From Candidatus Acidiferrales bacterium (GTDB lineage Bacteria; Bacteroidota; Ignavibacteria; Kryptoniales; JAKASW01), in assembly GCA_035515795.1 (NCBI GenBank), contig DATJAY010000013.1, forward strand, positions 1 to 64,000: a stretch of DNA of 64,000 nucleotides. The letters run 5' to 3'. Position numbers and translations under genes: made by a program. This document shows positions 1-8,309 of the stretch, piece by piece; positions within the stretch are counted from its first letter, which is position 1; every line of letters begins with the position of its first letter. The notes below the pieces were generated by a model, which did not search any database, was not told the origin of the DNA, and was given only the letters and a program-made list of their open reading frames with translations.

Positions 1-365
1 AAATTTCCTCTTGAAGGAATTTTTTTTTCGATGGCTGCCTGCGCAATCGGCGTGAATGCAACTAGGAGTCCCGTGATGAACGCGGACTTGGATGAAGTCG
101 TATATTTCAAACCGACCGTCTGGAAGGCAAATCCGATCATCAGCAAAAACCCCAGGAACAGGCCGCCCATCAACGTCGCCCTGTCCATCGAAAAATAATT
201 TTTCCGGTAGATCAGCGGAAAAACAACCGACGCGATACCAAACCTTATTGCAAGAAACATCAGCGGGGACGCGCTGTTCAGCGCAAACTTGACGACCGCA
301 AAAGTCCCGCCCCAGATAAACGTTATCGAGAGGAGAACTAATTCGGCTTTACTGAACCGGGACAT
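1..365 (-). CDS. EamA/DMT-family permease, N-terminal part only
   Basis: The gene is cut by the window edge: 121 codons from an ATG at 365 down to base 3 are open with no stop. The translation starts MSRFSKAELVLLSITFIWGG and continues with FAVVKFALNS, GGLFLGFLLMIGFAFQTVGL and YTTSSKSAFITGL. That pattern (an F-x-W-G-G-x-F first helix and a KSAFITGLLVAFTP helix) is typical of the EamA drug/metabolite transporter family, inner-membrane exporters with ten helices in two repeats; only about the first four helices are visible. The substrate cannot be told. Its start lies 17 bases inside the 3' end of the upstream prenyltransferase gene, so the two are probably co-transcribed and translationally coupled. 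Confidence 0.85.
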   Translation of the reverse strand, partial: MSRFSKAELVLLSITFIWGGTFAVVKFALNSASPLMFLAIRFGIASVVFPLIYRKNYFSMDRATLMGGLFLGFLLMIGFAFQTVGLKYTTSSKSAFITGLLVAFTPIAQAAIEKKIPSRGN

Positions 366-1290
366 ATCTCGAGATAATTCGGATCAGTTCATGCCTATAT
401 ATGATCGCAACAACGGATAGTATGAATAAAACGACAGTTATAACCATGGGCTTATCAGTGAGAAGCGCGTTCGTCGGGCTTTCGCCGAGCCGCGTCTTAT
501 GAATGAGATACATATACCTGAAGATTCCATAGACCACGAAAATGGTTGTGAATATCAAAGCCTCCGTGCCGAACGCGCGCACTGTTCGCTCCGAGACAGT
601 GTAGAGCGCATAGGCGATGATTACACTCGCTGCCGAAACTGAAAGAATCTGATCTATCAGGCTCAAATCGTAATCCTCCAGGACTTCCCGCGTCGAAGGC
701 AAAGCAGAATGCCCGTCCGATTCGCTGCTCATGTTAAGGAATTCGCTCCTTCGTTTTGCGACACCGAGGAAAATGGAGATGAAAAGAGTTGTCATTATGA
801 GCCAGCTTGATATCTTAACATCTATGGCGTAACCGCCTGCAACTATCCGAAGAATAAATCCTGCGGCAATGACGAACACGTCGATGAGAACGATCTTCTT
901 TAACCCGAACGAATATAGAAGATTCATGATGATGTAAAGGACGATCGGGATTGTCGCGGTCCAATGCACACGGCCGGCGAATAATAAAACGAATGATACA
1001 AATATCAAGGATACGGCGATTGTCCATCCTTCGCTTGTGTTGACTGCTCCTGCCGCAATGGGGCGGTTCTTTTTGATGGGATGGAGTTTGTCGAGCTCTC
1101 TGTCGGCAATATCGTTGATTATGTAAACGGAAGACGCAGCCAAACAAAACGAAAAGAAGGCGAGCGCGGAGCCGGAGAAAAGGGAAACGTTGAAAAGGTT
1201 TTTCGAAAAGATGAGCGGTACAACCACGAAGACATTTTTGACCCACTGCTCGGGTCTCATCAGTCTGAGGTAGTCAGGAATTCGTTTCAT
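349..1290 (-). CDS. UbiA-family prenyltransferase (decaprenyl-phosphate phosphoribosyltransferase-like)
   Basis: A 313-residue polytopic membrane protein of the UbiA superfamily. The first helix region begins LRLMRPEQWVKN, followed by the Asp-rich motif NDIADRELDKLHP and RPIAAG, the magnesium/diphosphate-binding signature, and a second conserved region near DVFVIAAGFILR. The N-terminal RPxQWxKN and the HPxKxxRPIA pattern match the branch annotated as decaprenyl-phosphate phosphoribosyltransferase (transfer of phosphoribose from PRPP to a polyprenyl phosphate) rather than menaquinone or heme prenyltransferases. That assignment rests on motif memory; the acceptor is uncertain. I chose the ATG at 1290 (MKRIPDYL) over an in-frame upstream start at 1323 because the family normally starts just before the RP-x-QW motif. 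Confidence 0.85.
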   Translation of the reverse strand: MKRIPDYLRLMRPEQWVKNVFVVVPLIFSKNLFNVSLFSGSALAFFSFCLAASSVYIINDIADRELDKLHPIKKNRPIAAGAVNTSEGWTIAVSLIFVSFVLLFAGRVHWTATIPIVLYIIMNLLYSFGLKKIVLIDVFVIAAGFILRIVAGGYAIDVKISSWLIMTTLFISIFLGVAKRRSEFLNMSSESDGHSALPSTREVLEDYDLSLIDQILSVSAASVIIAYALYTVSERTVRAFGTEALIFTTIFVVYGIFRYMYLIHKTRLGESPTNALLTDKPMVITVVLFILSVVAIIYRHELIRIISRYVPVQ

Positions 1291-1438
1291 TGCAACAAAT
1301 CTGATGAAAGTTGAACCGCCCAATATCCCGCAAAGACGGTAATTGACTATTATGCATGTAGCATGTTCTACTTAAACCAAGAAACTTCTTTGGCACAAAA
1401 AAGCCGATTGTAGATTGGTTTCATCAAAGTACTTTTCA

Positions 1439-1810
1439 TTATTTCATCAGCCATTCAAGAGCCTCGGTTTTGTCAGAGAAAATAAATAATTGCGACCCTC
1501 TGTTGTGTGCAACGGTTTCAGAAAATTTGTTGATCTGATCTTTTTTACCTATCACCGCCAATTTTATCCTGAAAGAAAACAACTTCGCTATCAACTCTCC
1601 AAGAACAAAGCGATCGAAATTCGGTATAATTCCGTCCTTCTTCGTGATATCGACAAGCAGTTTGTGAATCTTGTTTTCCATACAGTGATTATATATTTCT
1701 TCAATCATTTTCTTCCCTTCGTCCAGGGAATAAATGCCGGTAATCTCAAAGTATGAGTAATCCTCTTTGGTTTCTTTTAAGCTATATTTCATTTTGGAAC
1801 TCTTCAACAT
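1439..1810 (-). CDS. STAS/SpoIIAA-like domain protein
   Basis: A 123-residue soluble protein with alternating strands and helices. It has a central KLLVDITKKDG strand-turn and a second LAVIGKK strand, and ends in KTEALEWLMK, the usual C-terminal helix of SpoIIAA-like/STAS-like proteins. These often act as anti-sigma antagonists or ligand-binding modules, but no phosphorylatable serine motif (D-S-S-G) is evident, so a signalling role is not shown. The start could equally be the Met at residue 7 (MKYSLKET). It lies upstream of the UbiA gene on the same strand with a 148-base gap, and divergent from the TauE gene. Confidence 0.6.
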   Translation of the reverse strand: MLKSSKMKYSLKETKEDYSYFEITGIYSLDEGKKMIEEIYNHCMENKIHKLLVDITKKDGIIPNFDRFVLGELIAKLFSFRIKLAVIGKKDQINKFSETVAHNRGSQLFIFSDKTEALEWLMK

Positions 1811-2076
1811 TCTATCTCAACAATAAATTAGAGAATCAAAACATTTCCAAAAATGCGCTGCGGCGCGTCGAAAAGTGTTCATCCGGTCCTCGATTGAGCA
1901 TGTCATCTGACTATTGCAATACACACTGATTTTGTACCACGCAGCGGGAAAGCCAGACTCCTGTTTGTGCACCAACAAGGTGCCTCCTGTTCGCACAGTA
2001 AATTTATTTCTTCTATCTATGAAGTGCAAACGAGTTTTCCCCTTTGTTATTTGGGTCGGGCGAAATATATTTTGCC

Positions 2077-2964
2077 ATGCTCCTGTCGTATCTCCTGATG
2101 TTTCTCATAGCGGTCTTTGCAGGATTTTTCGGTGCCCTTGTCGGAATCGGCGGAGGGATCGTAATCGTCCCTGCATTGTCGGTCATCTTCCACCTTCCTA
2201 TCCACACGGCGATTGCCGCGAGCATAGTTTCAGTGATCGCCACCTCGATCGCCGGCGCGCGCTCGTACGTGGATCAGCAAATTACAAACGTGCGGCTCGG
2301 TATGTTTCTTGAAATTTCGACCACGCTTGGCGCACTACTCGGAGCGCTGATCGGCGTCATGGTACGCGGCTGGGTTCTTGCTTTGACATTTGCCGCGCTG
2401 GTTTTTTACATGGCGATAATTTCGTTCAGGACTCGTAAAACCGAAGACAAAATGATTCGGGCCGGCGTCTATGGCGAAGGAGTTTCCAGCGACACAATTT
2501 CATTATCTCTTAGATTGGCAGGCAACTATCATGATGCCGCGATGCAGACGGAGGTTAATTATATGGCGACGCGGACGGTCGAAGGAAGCTTGATCTCATC
2601 GTTTGCGGGCATTGCGTCCGGAATGCTTGGCGTTGGCGGCGGAATCATTAAAGTTGCCGCGATGAATTCACTCATGGGAATTCCGATGAAAGTCGCCGTC
2701 GCGACGAGCAAGTTTATGATCGGCGTTACCGCCGCAATCAGCGCTGTCGTCTATTTCATCGCGGGCGGAATAAACTTTTATGTCGTAGCTCCTGTCGCAC
2801 TTGGAACGATGCTGGGCGCAACTCTAGGGAGCGCAGTGATGAACAAGCTCCGGAGCCGCGTGATCAAAACGATTTTCTTCGTTCTCATGCTCTATCTCGG
2901 CTATCAAATGCTCGCGAGAGGATTGTCGTCGGGTTTCGGCATTAATCTGCCGGGAACATTATGA
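2077..2964 (+). CDS. TauE/SafE-family sulfite/sulfonate exporter-like permease
   Basis: An inner-membrane permease of about 295 residues with the two internal repeats of the TauE/SafE family: GALVGIGGGIVIVPAL in the first helix pair and GMLGVGGGIIKVAA in the second half, each followed by a helix containing the A-x-A-T/S-S motif (AIAASIVSVIATS and VAVATSKFMIGVT). The family moves sulfur-containing anions or other organic anions; the substrate here is unknown. I prefer the ATG at 2077 over an in-frame TTG at 2044, because the extra residues are polar and the helix begins right after the ATG. The stop overlaps the next gene by four bases, so the two are likely translated together. Confidence 0.88.
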   Translation: MLLSYLLMFLIAVFAGFFGALVGIGGGIVIVPALSVIFHLPIHTAIAASIVSVIATSIAGARSYVDQQITNVRLGMFLEISTTLGALLGALIGVMVRGWVLALTFAALVFYMAIISFRTRKTEDKMIRAGVYGEGVSSDTISLSLRLAGNYHDAAMQTEVNYMATRTVEGSLISSFAGIASGMLGVGGGIIKVAAMNSLMGIPMKVAVATSKFMIGVTAAISAVVYFIAGGINFYVVAPVALGTMLGATLGSAVMNKLRSRVIKTIFFVLMLYLGYQMLARGLSSGFGINLPGTL

Positions 2965-3392
2965 ATGGTTTTTTGAGATCTCACGAACGGCAGGTTGCTG
3001 AACTGGACCTCAGTCCCGACAAATCCGAAGTCCAGTTCATTAATAGAATTGTCATGTTCATTCTTTCCACGGGTATGTACGCCACCGTTGCATTTTATCT
3101 AATCGGATTATTTCTACTTTTTACAAAAGGAGATCCGGTGCCCGAGATTTCCAAACAGTACTTCAACTCGTTCGGATCATTTGTCTCGGGCATTTACTCA
3201 TTCAACCCGCGGCCGTTTTTTTATCTTGGCACAATCTCGCTTATTCTCACGCCGGTCAGCAGAGTATTGATTTCGATCTTTGCATTCTGGAAAGAGAATG
3301 ATAGAAAATTTGTCTATGTAACTGCCATGGTCTTTCTGATAATCCTTGCGAGTATTGTGGTCGGAAGTATTTTTAAGATAAATGTCGGATGA
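2961..3392 (+). CDS. DUF1634 membrane protein, partner of TauE/SafE permease
   Basis: A 143-residue protein with three predicted membrane helices: IVMFILSTGMYATVAFYLIG at about residues 30-50, FFYLGTISLILTPVSRVLIS at about 86-105, and FVYVTAMVFLIILASIVVG at the C-terminus. The P-V-S-R-V/LTP pattern before the second helix end is characteristic of DUF1634. This family is regularly found next to TauE/SafE permeases, and here its ATG overlaps the permease stop codon (ATGA). Function is unknown; the context suggests an accessory subunit of the transporter. Confidence 0.82.
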   Translation: MNGFLRSHERQVAELDLSPDKSEVQFINRIVMFILSTGMYATVAFYLIGLFLLFTKGDPVPEISKQYFNSFGSFVSGIYSFNPRPFFYLGTISLILTPVSRVLISIFAFWKENDRKFVYVTAMVFLIILASIVVGSIFKINVG

Positions 3393-3505
3393 ATCGGGTA
3401 GAAAAGTGGCAGGACCGCTGAGGCATCCCTGAAACGCGGAGGTGCCGGCAAAGAATATGGCGCGAAACCGGAGGAATTACATTCCGCTTTTTTTGATTTT
3501 GACCT

Positions 3506-3534
3506 TTGAATTTCATCCTCATAATTGCTAAAAT
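3506..3534 (+). promoter_or_regulatory. Putative sigma-70-type promoter for sppA
   Basis: TTGAAT (3506-3511), a 17-base spacer and TAAAAT (3529-3534) match the -35/-10 consensus at 4/6 and 5/6. Transcription would start near 3541, about 18 bases before the TTG start of sppA. This is pattern matching only. Confidence 0.45.
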
Positions 3535-3558
3535 GTTGTCTAACTAAGACTTACATCG

Positions 3559-4455
3559 TTGAAGAAATCGACGAAAATATTCATGTGGACGATTGGGATC
3601 GTCCTTGCTTTAGGCATTCTGATGATTGTCATTATAATAATGTCGGGAGGCGGAGCCGAAGAAGGAGAGTACGATCTTTCCGGGAGCGGGCAGAGAATTG
3701 CCGTCGTAAATATTACAGGTACGATTTTGTCATCGAGAGAAACAGTCTCGACACTGAAGAGCCTCGCAGAAAGTCCGAATGTAAGCGCAATCCTTCTTCG
3801 CGTCGATAGTCCGGGCGGCGGAGTTGCGGCGAGCCAGGAAATTTATGAAGAGATAAAATCGATTCGCGATTCCGGAAAACCGATCGTTGTGTCGATGGGT
3901 GCTCTTGCTGCGAGCGGTGGCTACTACGTCAGCTGCGGTGCATCAAGAATCGTGGCCAATCCGGGTACGGTTACCGGAAGTATCGGAGTCATCGCAACGT
4001 TTCCGAATTTTACAAAGCTGATGGAGAAAGTTGGGTTGCAGATGAACGTTGTAAAGAGCGGGGAATATAAAGACGCCGGTTCTCCTTTTAGACCGGCGAC
4101 TAAAGAGGACGAAGAAATTTTTCAGAATGTTGTGGACGACACCTACTCTCAATTTCTCAATGTAGTTTCGTCGGAAAGAAAACTCCCTCTCGAAAAACTG
4201 AGAAAGTTTGCCGATGGACGTGTCTTCACCGGCGTTCAAGCCTTGAAGCTGGGTCTGGTGGATACCCTCGGTTCTTATGAAGATGCGGTCAACGTTGCGG
4301 CGAAACTCGCGGGAGTGAAAGGGAAGCCGGTGGTCGTAGAAGCGCACAGACAAAGGACGCTTGCCGACCTTATCTTTGGGGATCTATTCTCGAATCTCCA
4401 TTTCTTCGAGAAGGATTTCATCGAGCAGCCGATATTACAGTACAAAATGAATTAG
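3559..4455 (+). CDS. sppA: Signal peptide peptidase SppA (short form)
   Basis: A 298-residue membrane-anchored serine protease of the S49 family that degrades cleaved signal peptides. Residues 8-28 form the single N-terminal membrane helix. The catalytic Ser119 lies in LAASGGYYVSC and the general-base Lys171 in SGEYKDAGSPF; their spacing of 52 residues equals that of the Bacillus enzyme (Ser147/Lys199). RVDSPGGGV (81-89) is the conserved substrate-binding/oxyanion segment. It is the short, single-domain form, not the 600-residue E. coli type. The chosen TTG start keeps the positively charged MKKSTK stretch ahead of the helix; the alternative ATG at 3583 would remove it. No good Shine-Dalgarno is seen for either start. 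Confidence 0.93.
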   Translation: MKKSTKIFMWTIGIVLALGILMIVIIIMSGGGAEEGEYDLSGSGQRIAVVNITGTILSSRETVSTLKSLAESPNVSAILLRVDSPGGGVAASQEIYEEIKSIRDSGKPIVVSMGALAASGGYYVSCGASRIVANPGTVTGSIGVIATFPNFTKLMEKVGLQMNVVKSGEYKDAGSPFRPATKEDEEIFQNVVDDTYSQFLNVVSSERKLPLEKLRKFADGRVFTGVQALKLGLVDTLGSYEDAVNVAAKLAGVKGKPVVVEAHRQRTLADLIFGDLFSNLHFFEKDFIEQPILQYKMN

Positions 4456-4485
4456 GAATGGGTCTTAACTGTTAGCGATCCGCTG

Positions 4486-4507
4486 TTTGTTAAAAACTAA
4501 TAACAAA
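4486..4507. promoter_or_regulatory. Operator-like dyad upstream of the HU gene
   Basis: TTTGTTA and its exact reverse complement TAACAAA are separated by eight bases, 27 bases before the HU start codon. It could be a regulator site or a weak AT-rich hairpin after sppA; there is no T-tract to make it a terminator. Confidence 0.3.
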
Positions 4508-4533
4508 TGGCTGACGACTAAAAAGGAGAAACG

Positions 4534-4890
4534 ATGAGCGTTACTAAAGCTGATATTGTCGAAGAGATAGCTCTTCAAACCGGTCTTACGAAAATTGAAA
4601 CCATGGCGGTTGTCGAAGGCTTCCTTGCATCGGTCAGGAATTCACTTGCAGAAGGAAAGACCATCGAGATAAGAGGATTCGGCAGTTTCAAAATCAGAAA
4701 GAGAAAGGGACGAATGGCGCGCAACCCCAAGACGGGACAGGCATATCCCGTCAAGGAGCAGTTTGTGCCGTACTTCAAAGTGTCGAAAGAATTCAAGGCA
4801 TTTGTGGACGAGCATCTCGGGAAAAATATTCCCGTCGAAAAAGAAACGGATGGCTCGCATGTGGCCGGAGAGGAAGCGGCGCAGAAGTGA
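4534..4890 (+). CDS. hup: HU/IHF-family DNA-binding protein
   Basis: A 118-residue nucleoid-associated protein. Residues 1-92 form the complete HU fold: N-terminal helices with KADIVEEIA, the GFGSF turn at 48-52, and the beta-arm tip motif RNPKTG at 63-68 whose proline intercalates into DNA. Dimers bend DNA in the nucleoid. A tail of about 25 residues beyond the usual length is acidic and polar (EKETDGSHVAGEEAAQK), so it is unlike the lysine-rich tails of some HU proteins. The start has a good AAGGAG ribosome binding site eight bases upstream. Its TGA overlaps the GTG start of the next gene. Confidence 0.95.
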   Translation: MSVTKADIVEEIALQTGLTKIETMAVVEGFLASVRNSLAEGKTIEIRGFGSFKIRKRKGRMARNPKTGQAYPVKEQFVPYFKVSKEFKAFVDEHLGKNIPVEKETDGSHVAGEEAAQK

Positions 4891-5825
4891 CAACAGTGTT
4901 TTGTCCGCATTGCGGGACAGAATTGTCGAGTGAATACAATTTTTGCCCGAAATGCGGTACAAAACTTCAATTGGCGAGCAGTCAGCAGCCGGCAATCAGT
5001 CAACCTTCCGTTATTACTTGTCCGACGTGCGGATTTCAAAACCCGGTCGGAAATAAATCGTGCGAATCTTGCGGCTCTTATCTCAAAAGTTCGGAAAGGA
5101 GCCAGTCGGAAATCTCGGGCGTGCCAGTGGCTCCTGTAAATATGCCTGGACCCGAACCACCCCGCTCGGTTGAAGCATCTTCCAGGAATGAAAAGCGCAA
5201 GGAGGTGAAATCGCAAAGTTCAGTGGCGCGATCACAGCAGAAATTTCGTCTCACCACGACACAGGTAGTATCTATCGTAGCCGCCGTACTGCTCGGGTCG
5301 ATATTGGTTTACGGGATCGTGTCCACGAAATCGGTCACTCCGCAGCAGGATAACACGGCAGGTCTGGATGCGCAGCAGCAGGCAACGGCAAACCAGCCGA
5401 GCGCGGATGTGCTCCATGAAATAGATCGTTTGAGGCAAGTGGTCGACAAGAATCCTGATGATCTAGTCTCAACTCTTCGACTCTCCAATATGCTTCAGGA
5501 CAACGGGTTCTACGATCAGGCGGTGGTTTATTACAAAAGATATCTCGCAAAAATTCCCGATAATGTTGATGCGAGAGTCGACTATGGGGTGACGCTTTTC
5601 GAAGGTGGTCATACTCAAGATGCAATCGAGCAGCTGACTCAGGCGCTGAAGATGAACCCGCGACATCAAATAGGTTATTATAATCTGGGCATTGTGTATT
5701 TGAATGCCGGAGAGTTTGACAAGGCGAATGCCGCTTTCAAGAAATGCGTTTCGCTGGATCCGAACAGCGACATCGGAAAAAAAGCTCAGCAAACGCTCGA
5801 ACAACATGCAAACCTAAAAAATTAG
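4887..5825 (+). CDS. Double zinc-ribbon, TPR-containing membrane protein
   Basis: A 312-residue protein of three parts. Two zinc ribbons sit at the N-terminus (Cys6/9/20/23 in CPHCG...CPKCG and Cys45/48/59/62 in CPTCG...CESCG). A Ser/Pro/Lys-rich linker is followed by one membrane helix at about residues 126-145 (VVSIVAAVLLGSILVYGIV). A tetratricopeptide-repeat domain fills about 190-310, with typical YDQAVVYYKRYLAKIPDN and AIEQLTQALKMNPRH units. The ribbons would be cytoplasmic and the TPRs periplasmic if the helix is oriented N-in. It starts with GTG overlapping the HU stop (GTGA) and sits directly before the small basic protein gene. Function unknown; a scaffold role is a guess. Confidence 0.85.
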   Translation: MTTVFCPHCGTELSSEYNFCPKCGTKLQLASSQQPAISQPSVITCPTCGFQNPVGNKSCESCGSYLKSSERSQSEISGVPVAPVNMPGPEPPRSVEASSRNEKRKEVKSQSSVARSQQKFRLTTTQVVSIVAAVLLGSILVYGIVSTKSVTPQQDNTAGLDAQQQATANQPSADVLHEIDRLRQVVDKNPDDLVSTLRLSNMLQDNGFYDQAVVYYKRYLAKIPDNVDARVDYGVTLFEGGHTQDAIEQLTQALKMNPRHQIGYYNLGIVYLNAGEFDKANAAFKKCVSLDPNSDIGKKAQQTLEQHANLKN

Positions 5826-5841
5826 GAGGTGATGTAATATG
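5823..5841 (+). promoter_or_regulatory. Very strong Shine-Dalgarno of the small basic protein
   Basis: AGGAGGTGAT is a ten-base uninterrupted match to the usual anti-Shine-Dalgarno end of 16S rRNA, ending six bases before the ATG at 5839. It begins inside the TAG stop of the preceding gene. It is the best ribosome binding site I noticed in the window and decides the start of the small gene. Confidence 0.85.
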
Positions 5842-5934
5842 CCGAGTGGTAAAAAGAGGAAACGTCACAAGATGGCAACTCACAAGCGCAAAAAACGTCT
5901 CCGCAAGATGCGTCACAAGAAAAAGATTCGTTAG
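5839..5934 (+). CDS. AURKAIP1/COX24-domain small basic protein (31 aa)
   Basis: A 31-residue protein beginning MPSGKKRKRHKMATHKRKK and ending in RHKKKIR, with more than half of its residues Lys, Arg or His. It matches the small bacterial proteins annotated as AURKAIP1/COX24 domain, whose mitochondrial relative is ribosomal protein mS38. Composition and the ideal Shine-Dalgarno suggest an abundant rRNA-binding protein, probably a ribosome component; this is inference. It lies 13 bases after the zinc-ribbon/TPR gene and is probably co-transcribed with it. It is too short for most automatic gene callers. Confidence 0.8.
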   Translation: MPSGKKRKRHKMATHKRKKRLRKMRHKKKIR

Positions 5935-6021
5935 TCAATTCAATATTCAAGCTGCGGTCCGCCGAAAATACTTGGCGGACTTGCAGATCTGATAATTCAT
6001 AACTAACTGGCTTAGGTTTCA

Positions 6022-6909
6022 ATGAGAACTTTCAAACGAGTTTCACTATTCATTTTTGTCTCAACATGTTTGATATTAGTATCCCAAGCTGCTTTCGGCT
6101 GGGGATTCTGGGCGCACAAAGTCATCAACAGGGAAGCTGCTGCCTTACTTCCGGAACCGTTGAAAGGTTTCTATGAGAAGAACCTCGACTACGTTGCCGA
6201 ACACGCATCGGATCCGGACCTTCGGAGGGACTTCGACAAGAGCGAAGGTTATCGTCATTACATCGACATCGATCGTTACGGCTCATATCCTAATTTTGAC
6301 GTTCCGCATTCTTATGAAGATGCCGTGAAAAAATACGGCGAGACCACTGTGATAAAAAATGGCACGGTGCCATGGACGGTCGGATTGGCGGTTGATAGTC
6401 TCGCAGCGGCGATGAAGACGGGAAATATCCCGCTGGTGCTTCATCTCTCGGCCGATCTCGGCCACTACGTCGGTGACATGAACGTGCCGTTGCATGTGAC
6501 TCAAAATTATGACGGGCAGATGACGGGCAATATCGGGGTTCACGCGAGATGGGAGAGCGGGATTCCGGAACACTTCGGTGAGAAATATGATTTTGCAGGA
6601 ATCGACAGTGTGTTCTATATTAAGAATCCGGTTGAGCATGCGTTTGAAATCCTGAATCACAGTTATTCATTGATCGATAGAATTTTCAGAGCCGACAGCA
6701 TGGCAAAAATCGGGATTCCGCGCGATTCGCTCTACCGCGTGGAGGAAAAAGATGGTCGAAAAGCATATATTTATTCCGAGCGCTATTACGACAAATTCAA
6801 TATAGAACTGGATGGTATGGTAGAATCACAGATGAGACGAGCGACAAGAGAAGTGGCCTCATACTGGTACACAGCCTGGGTGAACGCAGGTAAACCTAAA
6901 TTTTGGTGA
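6022..6909 (+). CDS. Secreted zinc-dependent phospholipase C / S1-P1 nuclease family protein
   Basis: A 295-residue exported hydrolase. Residues 1-26 are a signal peptide; cleavage after AAFG leaves Trp27 at the N-terminus with His32 five residues on. That is the W-x4-H arrangement in which the amino group of Trp1 and His6 bind zinc in P1 nuclease and in phospholipase C. Further metal-ligand motifs are YRHYIDID, LGHYVGDMNVPLH and GVHARWES, the last two matching the H-F-x-G-D-x-x-Q-P-L-H and H-x-x-W signatures of the superfamily. Substrate (phospholipid or nucleic acid) cannot be decided. The stop at 6907-6909 lies just ahead of the trpB2 start. Confidence 0.85.
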   Translation: MRTFKRVSLFIFVSTCLILVSQAAFGWGFWAHKVINREAAALLPEPLKGFYEKNLDYVAEHASDPDLRRDFDKSEGYRHYIDIDRYGSYPNFDVPHSYEDAVKKYGETTVIKNGTVPWTVGLAVDSLAAAMKTGNIPLVLHLSADLGHYVGDMNVPLHVTQNYDGQMTGNIGVHARWESGIPEHFGEKYDFAGIDSVFYIKNPVEHAFEILNHSYSLIDRIFRADSMAKIGIPRDSLYRVEEKDGRKAYIYSERYYDKFNIELDGMVESQMRRATREVASYWYTAWVNAGKPKFW

Positions 6910-6920
6910 GAAATATTTCA

Positions 6921-8309
6921 ATGAAATCGAAGCAAGTTCAAAACCGAATTTATTTGACAGAAAAAGAAATACCGAAGAAATGGTATAACATTACATTTAA
7001 CTTGAAGGAGAAACTTCTTCCGCCTCTCGATCCACAGACGCGTCAGCCCATAGGGCCGGATAAGCTGGCGGCAATTTTCCCGCAGAGACTGATCGAGCAG
7101 GAAGTCTACGACAAGCAATTCTTGAAAATTCCGGAGGATATTCTGAAGATTTATTTGAAGTGGCGTCCGACTCCGCTTGTTCGGGCCACGAGACTCGAGG
7201 AGATGCTCGAGACGACGGCGCACATTTATTACAAGAATGAGTCGGTTAGTCCGGCGGGAAGCCATAAGCCTAACACAGCTGTCGCGCAGGCGTACTACAA
7301 CAAGCTCGAAGGTGTCAAGCGTCTTGCTACCGAGACCGGCGCGGGTCAGTGGGGAAGTGCGCTTGCATTGGCGTGCAATTATTTTGATCTCGGGTGTAAA
7401 GTCTTCATGGTCAAATCATCGTACGACCAGAAGCCTTATCGTCGCAGCATGATGCAGCTCTGGGGAGCGGAAGTTACACCGAGTCCCAGCGAAGAGACGA
7501 AGTCCGGCAAGGAATTACTCGAAAGAGATCCGAACTCACCCGGCAGCCTCGGGATGGCCATCAGCGAGGCGGTTGAAGTGGCTGCGAGCGACCCCGATAC
7601 GAAATATTCTTTGGGAAGTGTTTTGAACCATGTTCTTCTTCACCAGACGATCATAGGCGAAGAGACGATCAAACAGCTGGAGAAAATCGGAGAATTCCCG
7701 AATATTATAATCGGATGTGTGGGAGGGGGATCAAATTTCGGAGGGTTTTCATTCCCGTTCATACGCGAAATTCTGGAAGAGAAACCGCGTGCCAAGAAGA
7801 TGAAAGTGATCGCAGTTGAGCCTGCCGCCTGTCCCACGATGACGCGCGGGGTTTTTACTTATGACTATGGCGACACCGTCGGTCTGACGCCGCTTCTTCC
7901 TATGCACACGCTCGGGCACGATTTTGTGCCTCCTGCGATTCACGCAGGCGGATTGAGGTATCATGGTGTATCGCCGCTCATATCCGCGCTGGTGAACCAG
8001 AAAATAATTCACCCGGTTTCATATTCTCAAAATGAAGTCTTCGATGCTGCCGTGAAATTTGCAAGGAGCGAAGGCATAGTACCTGCACCTGAATCGTCGC
8101 ACGCGATCCGCGCAACGATCGACGAGGCTTTACGCGCAAAGTCCGAAGGAAAAGAAGAAGTCATAGTTTTCAATTTGTCCGGTCACGGTCACTTTGACAT
8201 GAGCGCCTACGACGCTTACCTGCAGGGGCGGCTCGAGGATACTTCTCTCGATGAAGATGAGCTTCAGAAGTATTTGAGTCAGCTGAAGCATCAAGGGATC
8301 GCTGATTGA
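6921..8309 (+). CDS. trpB2: TrpB2-type tryptophan synthase beta subunit
   Basis: A 462-residue PLP enzyme of the TrpB2 class, longer than the roughly 400 residues of TrpB1. The PLP lysine is Lys116 in SPAGSHKPNTA, the phosphate-binding loop is CVGGGSNFGG, and the C-terminal serine motif is FNLSGHGHFD. TrpB2 condenses indole (or a related nucleophile) with serine or phosphoserine, often without a TrpA partner; no trpA is nearby, in keeping with that. The start is the ATG at 6921 (MKSKQVQNRIYL), just inside an in-frame TTG/GTG extension that overlaps the previous gene. No leader peptide or attenuator is seen. Confidence 0.93.
   Translation: MKSKQVQNRIYLTEKEIPKKWYNITFNLKEKLLPPLDPQTRQPIGPDKLAAIFPQRLIEQEVYDKQFLKIPEDILKIYLKWRPTPLVRATRLEEMLETTAHIYYKNESVSPAGSHKPNTAVAQAYYNKLEGVKRLATETGAGQWGSALALACNYFDLGCKVFMVKSSYDQKPYRRSMMQLWGAEVTPSPSEETKSGKELLERDPNSPGSLGMAISEAVEVAASDPDTKYSLGSVLNHVLLHQTIIGEETIKQLEKIGEFPNIIIGCVGGGSNFGGFSFPFIREILEEKPRAKKMKVIAVEPAACPTMTRGVFTYDYGDTVGLTPLLPMHTLGHDFVPPAIHAGGLRYHGVSPLISALVNQKIIHPVSYSQNEVFDAAVKFARSEGIVPAPESSHAIRATIDEALRAKSEGKEEVIVFNLSGHGHFDMSAYDAYLQGRLEDTSLDEDELQKYLSQLKHQGIAD

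Noticed and set aside
1081-1314. Open frame of 77 codons, plus strand
   Set aside because: It is antisense to the UbiA prenyltransferase gene, has no ribosome binding site and resembles no family.
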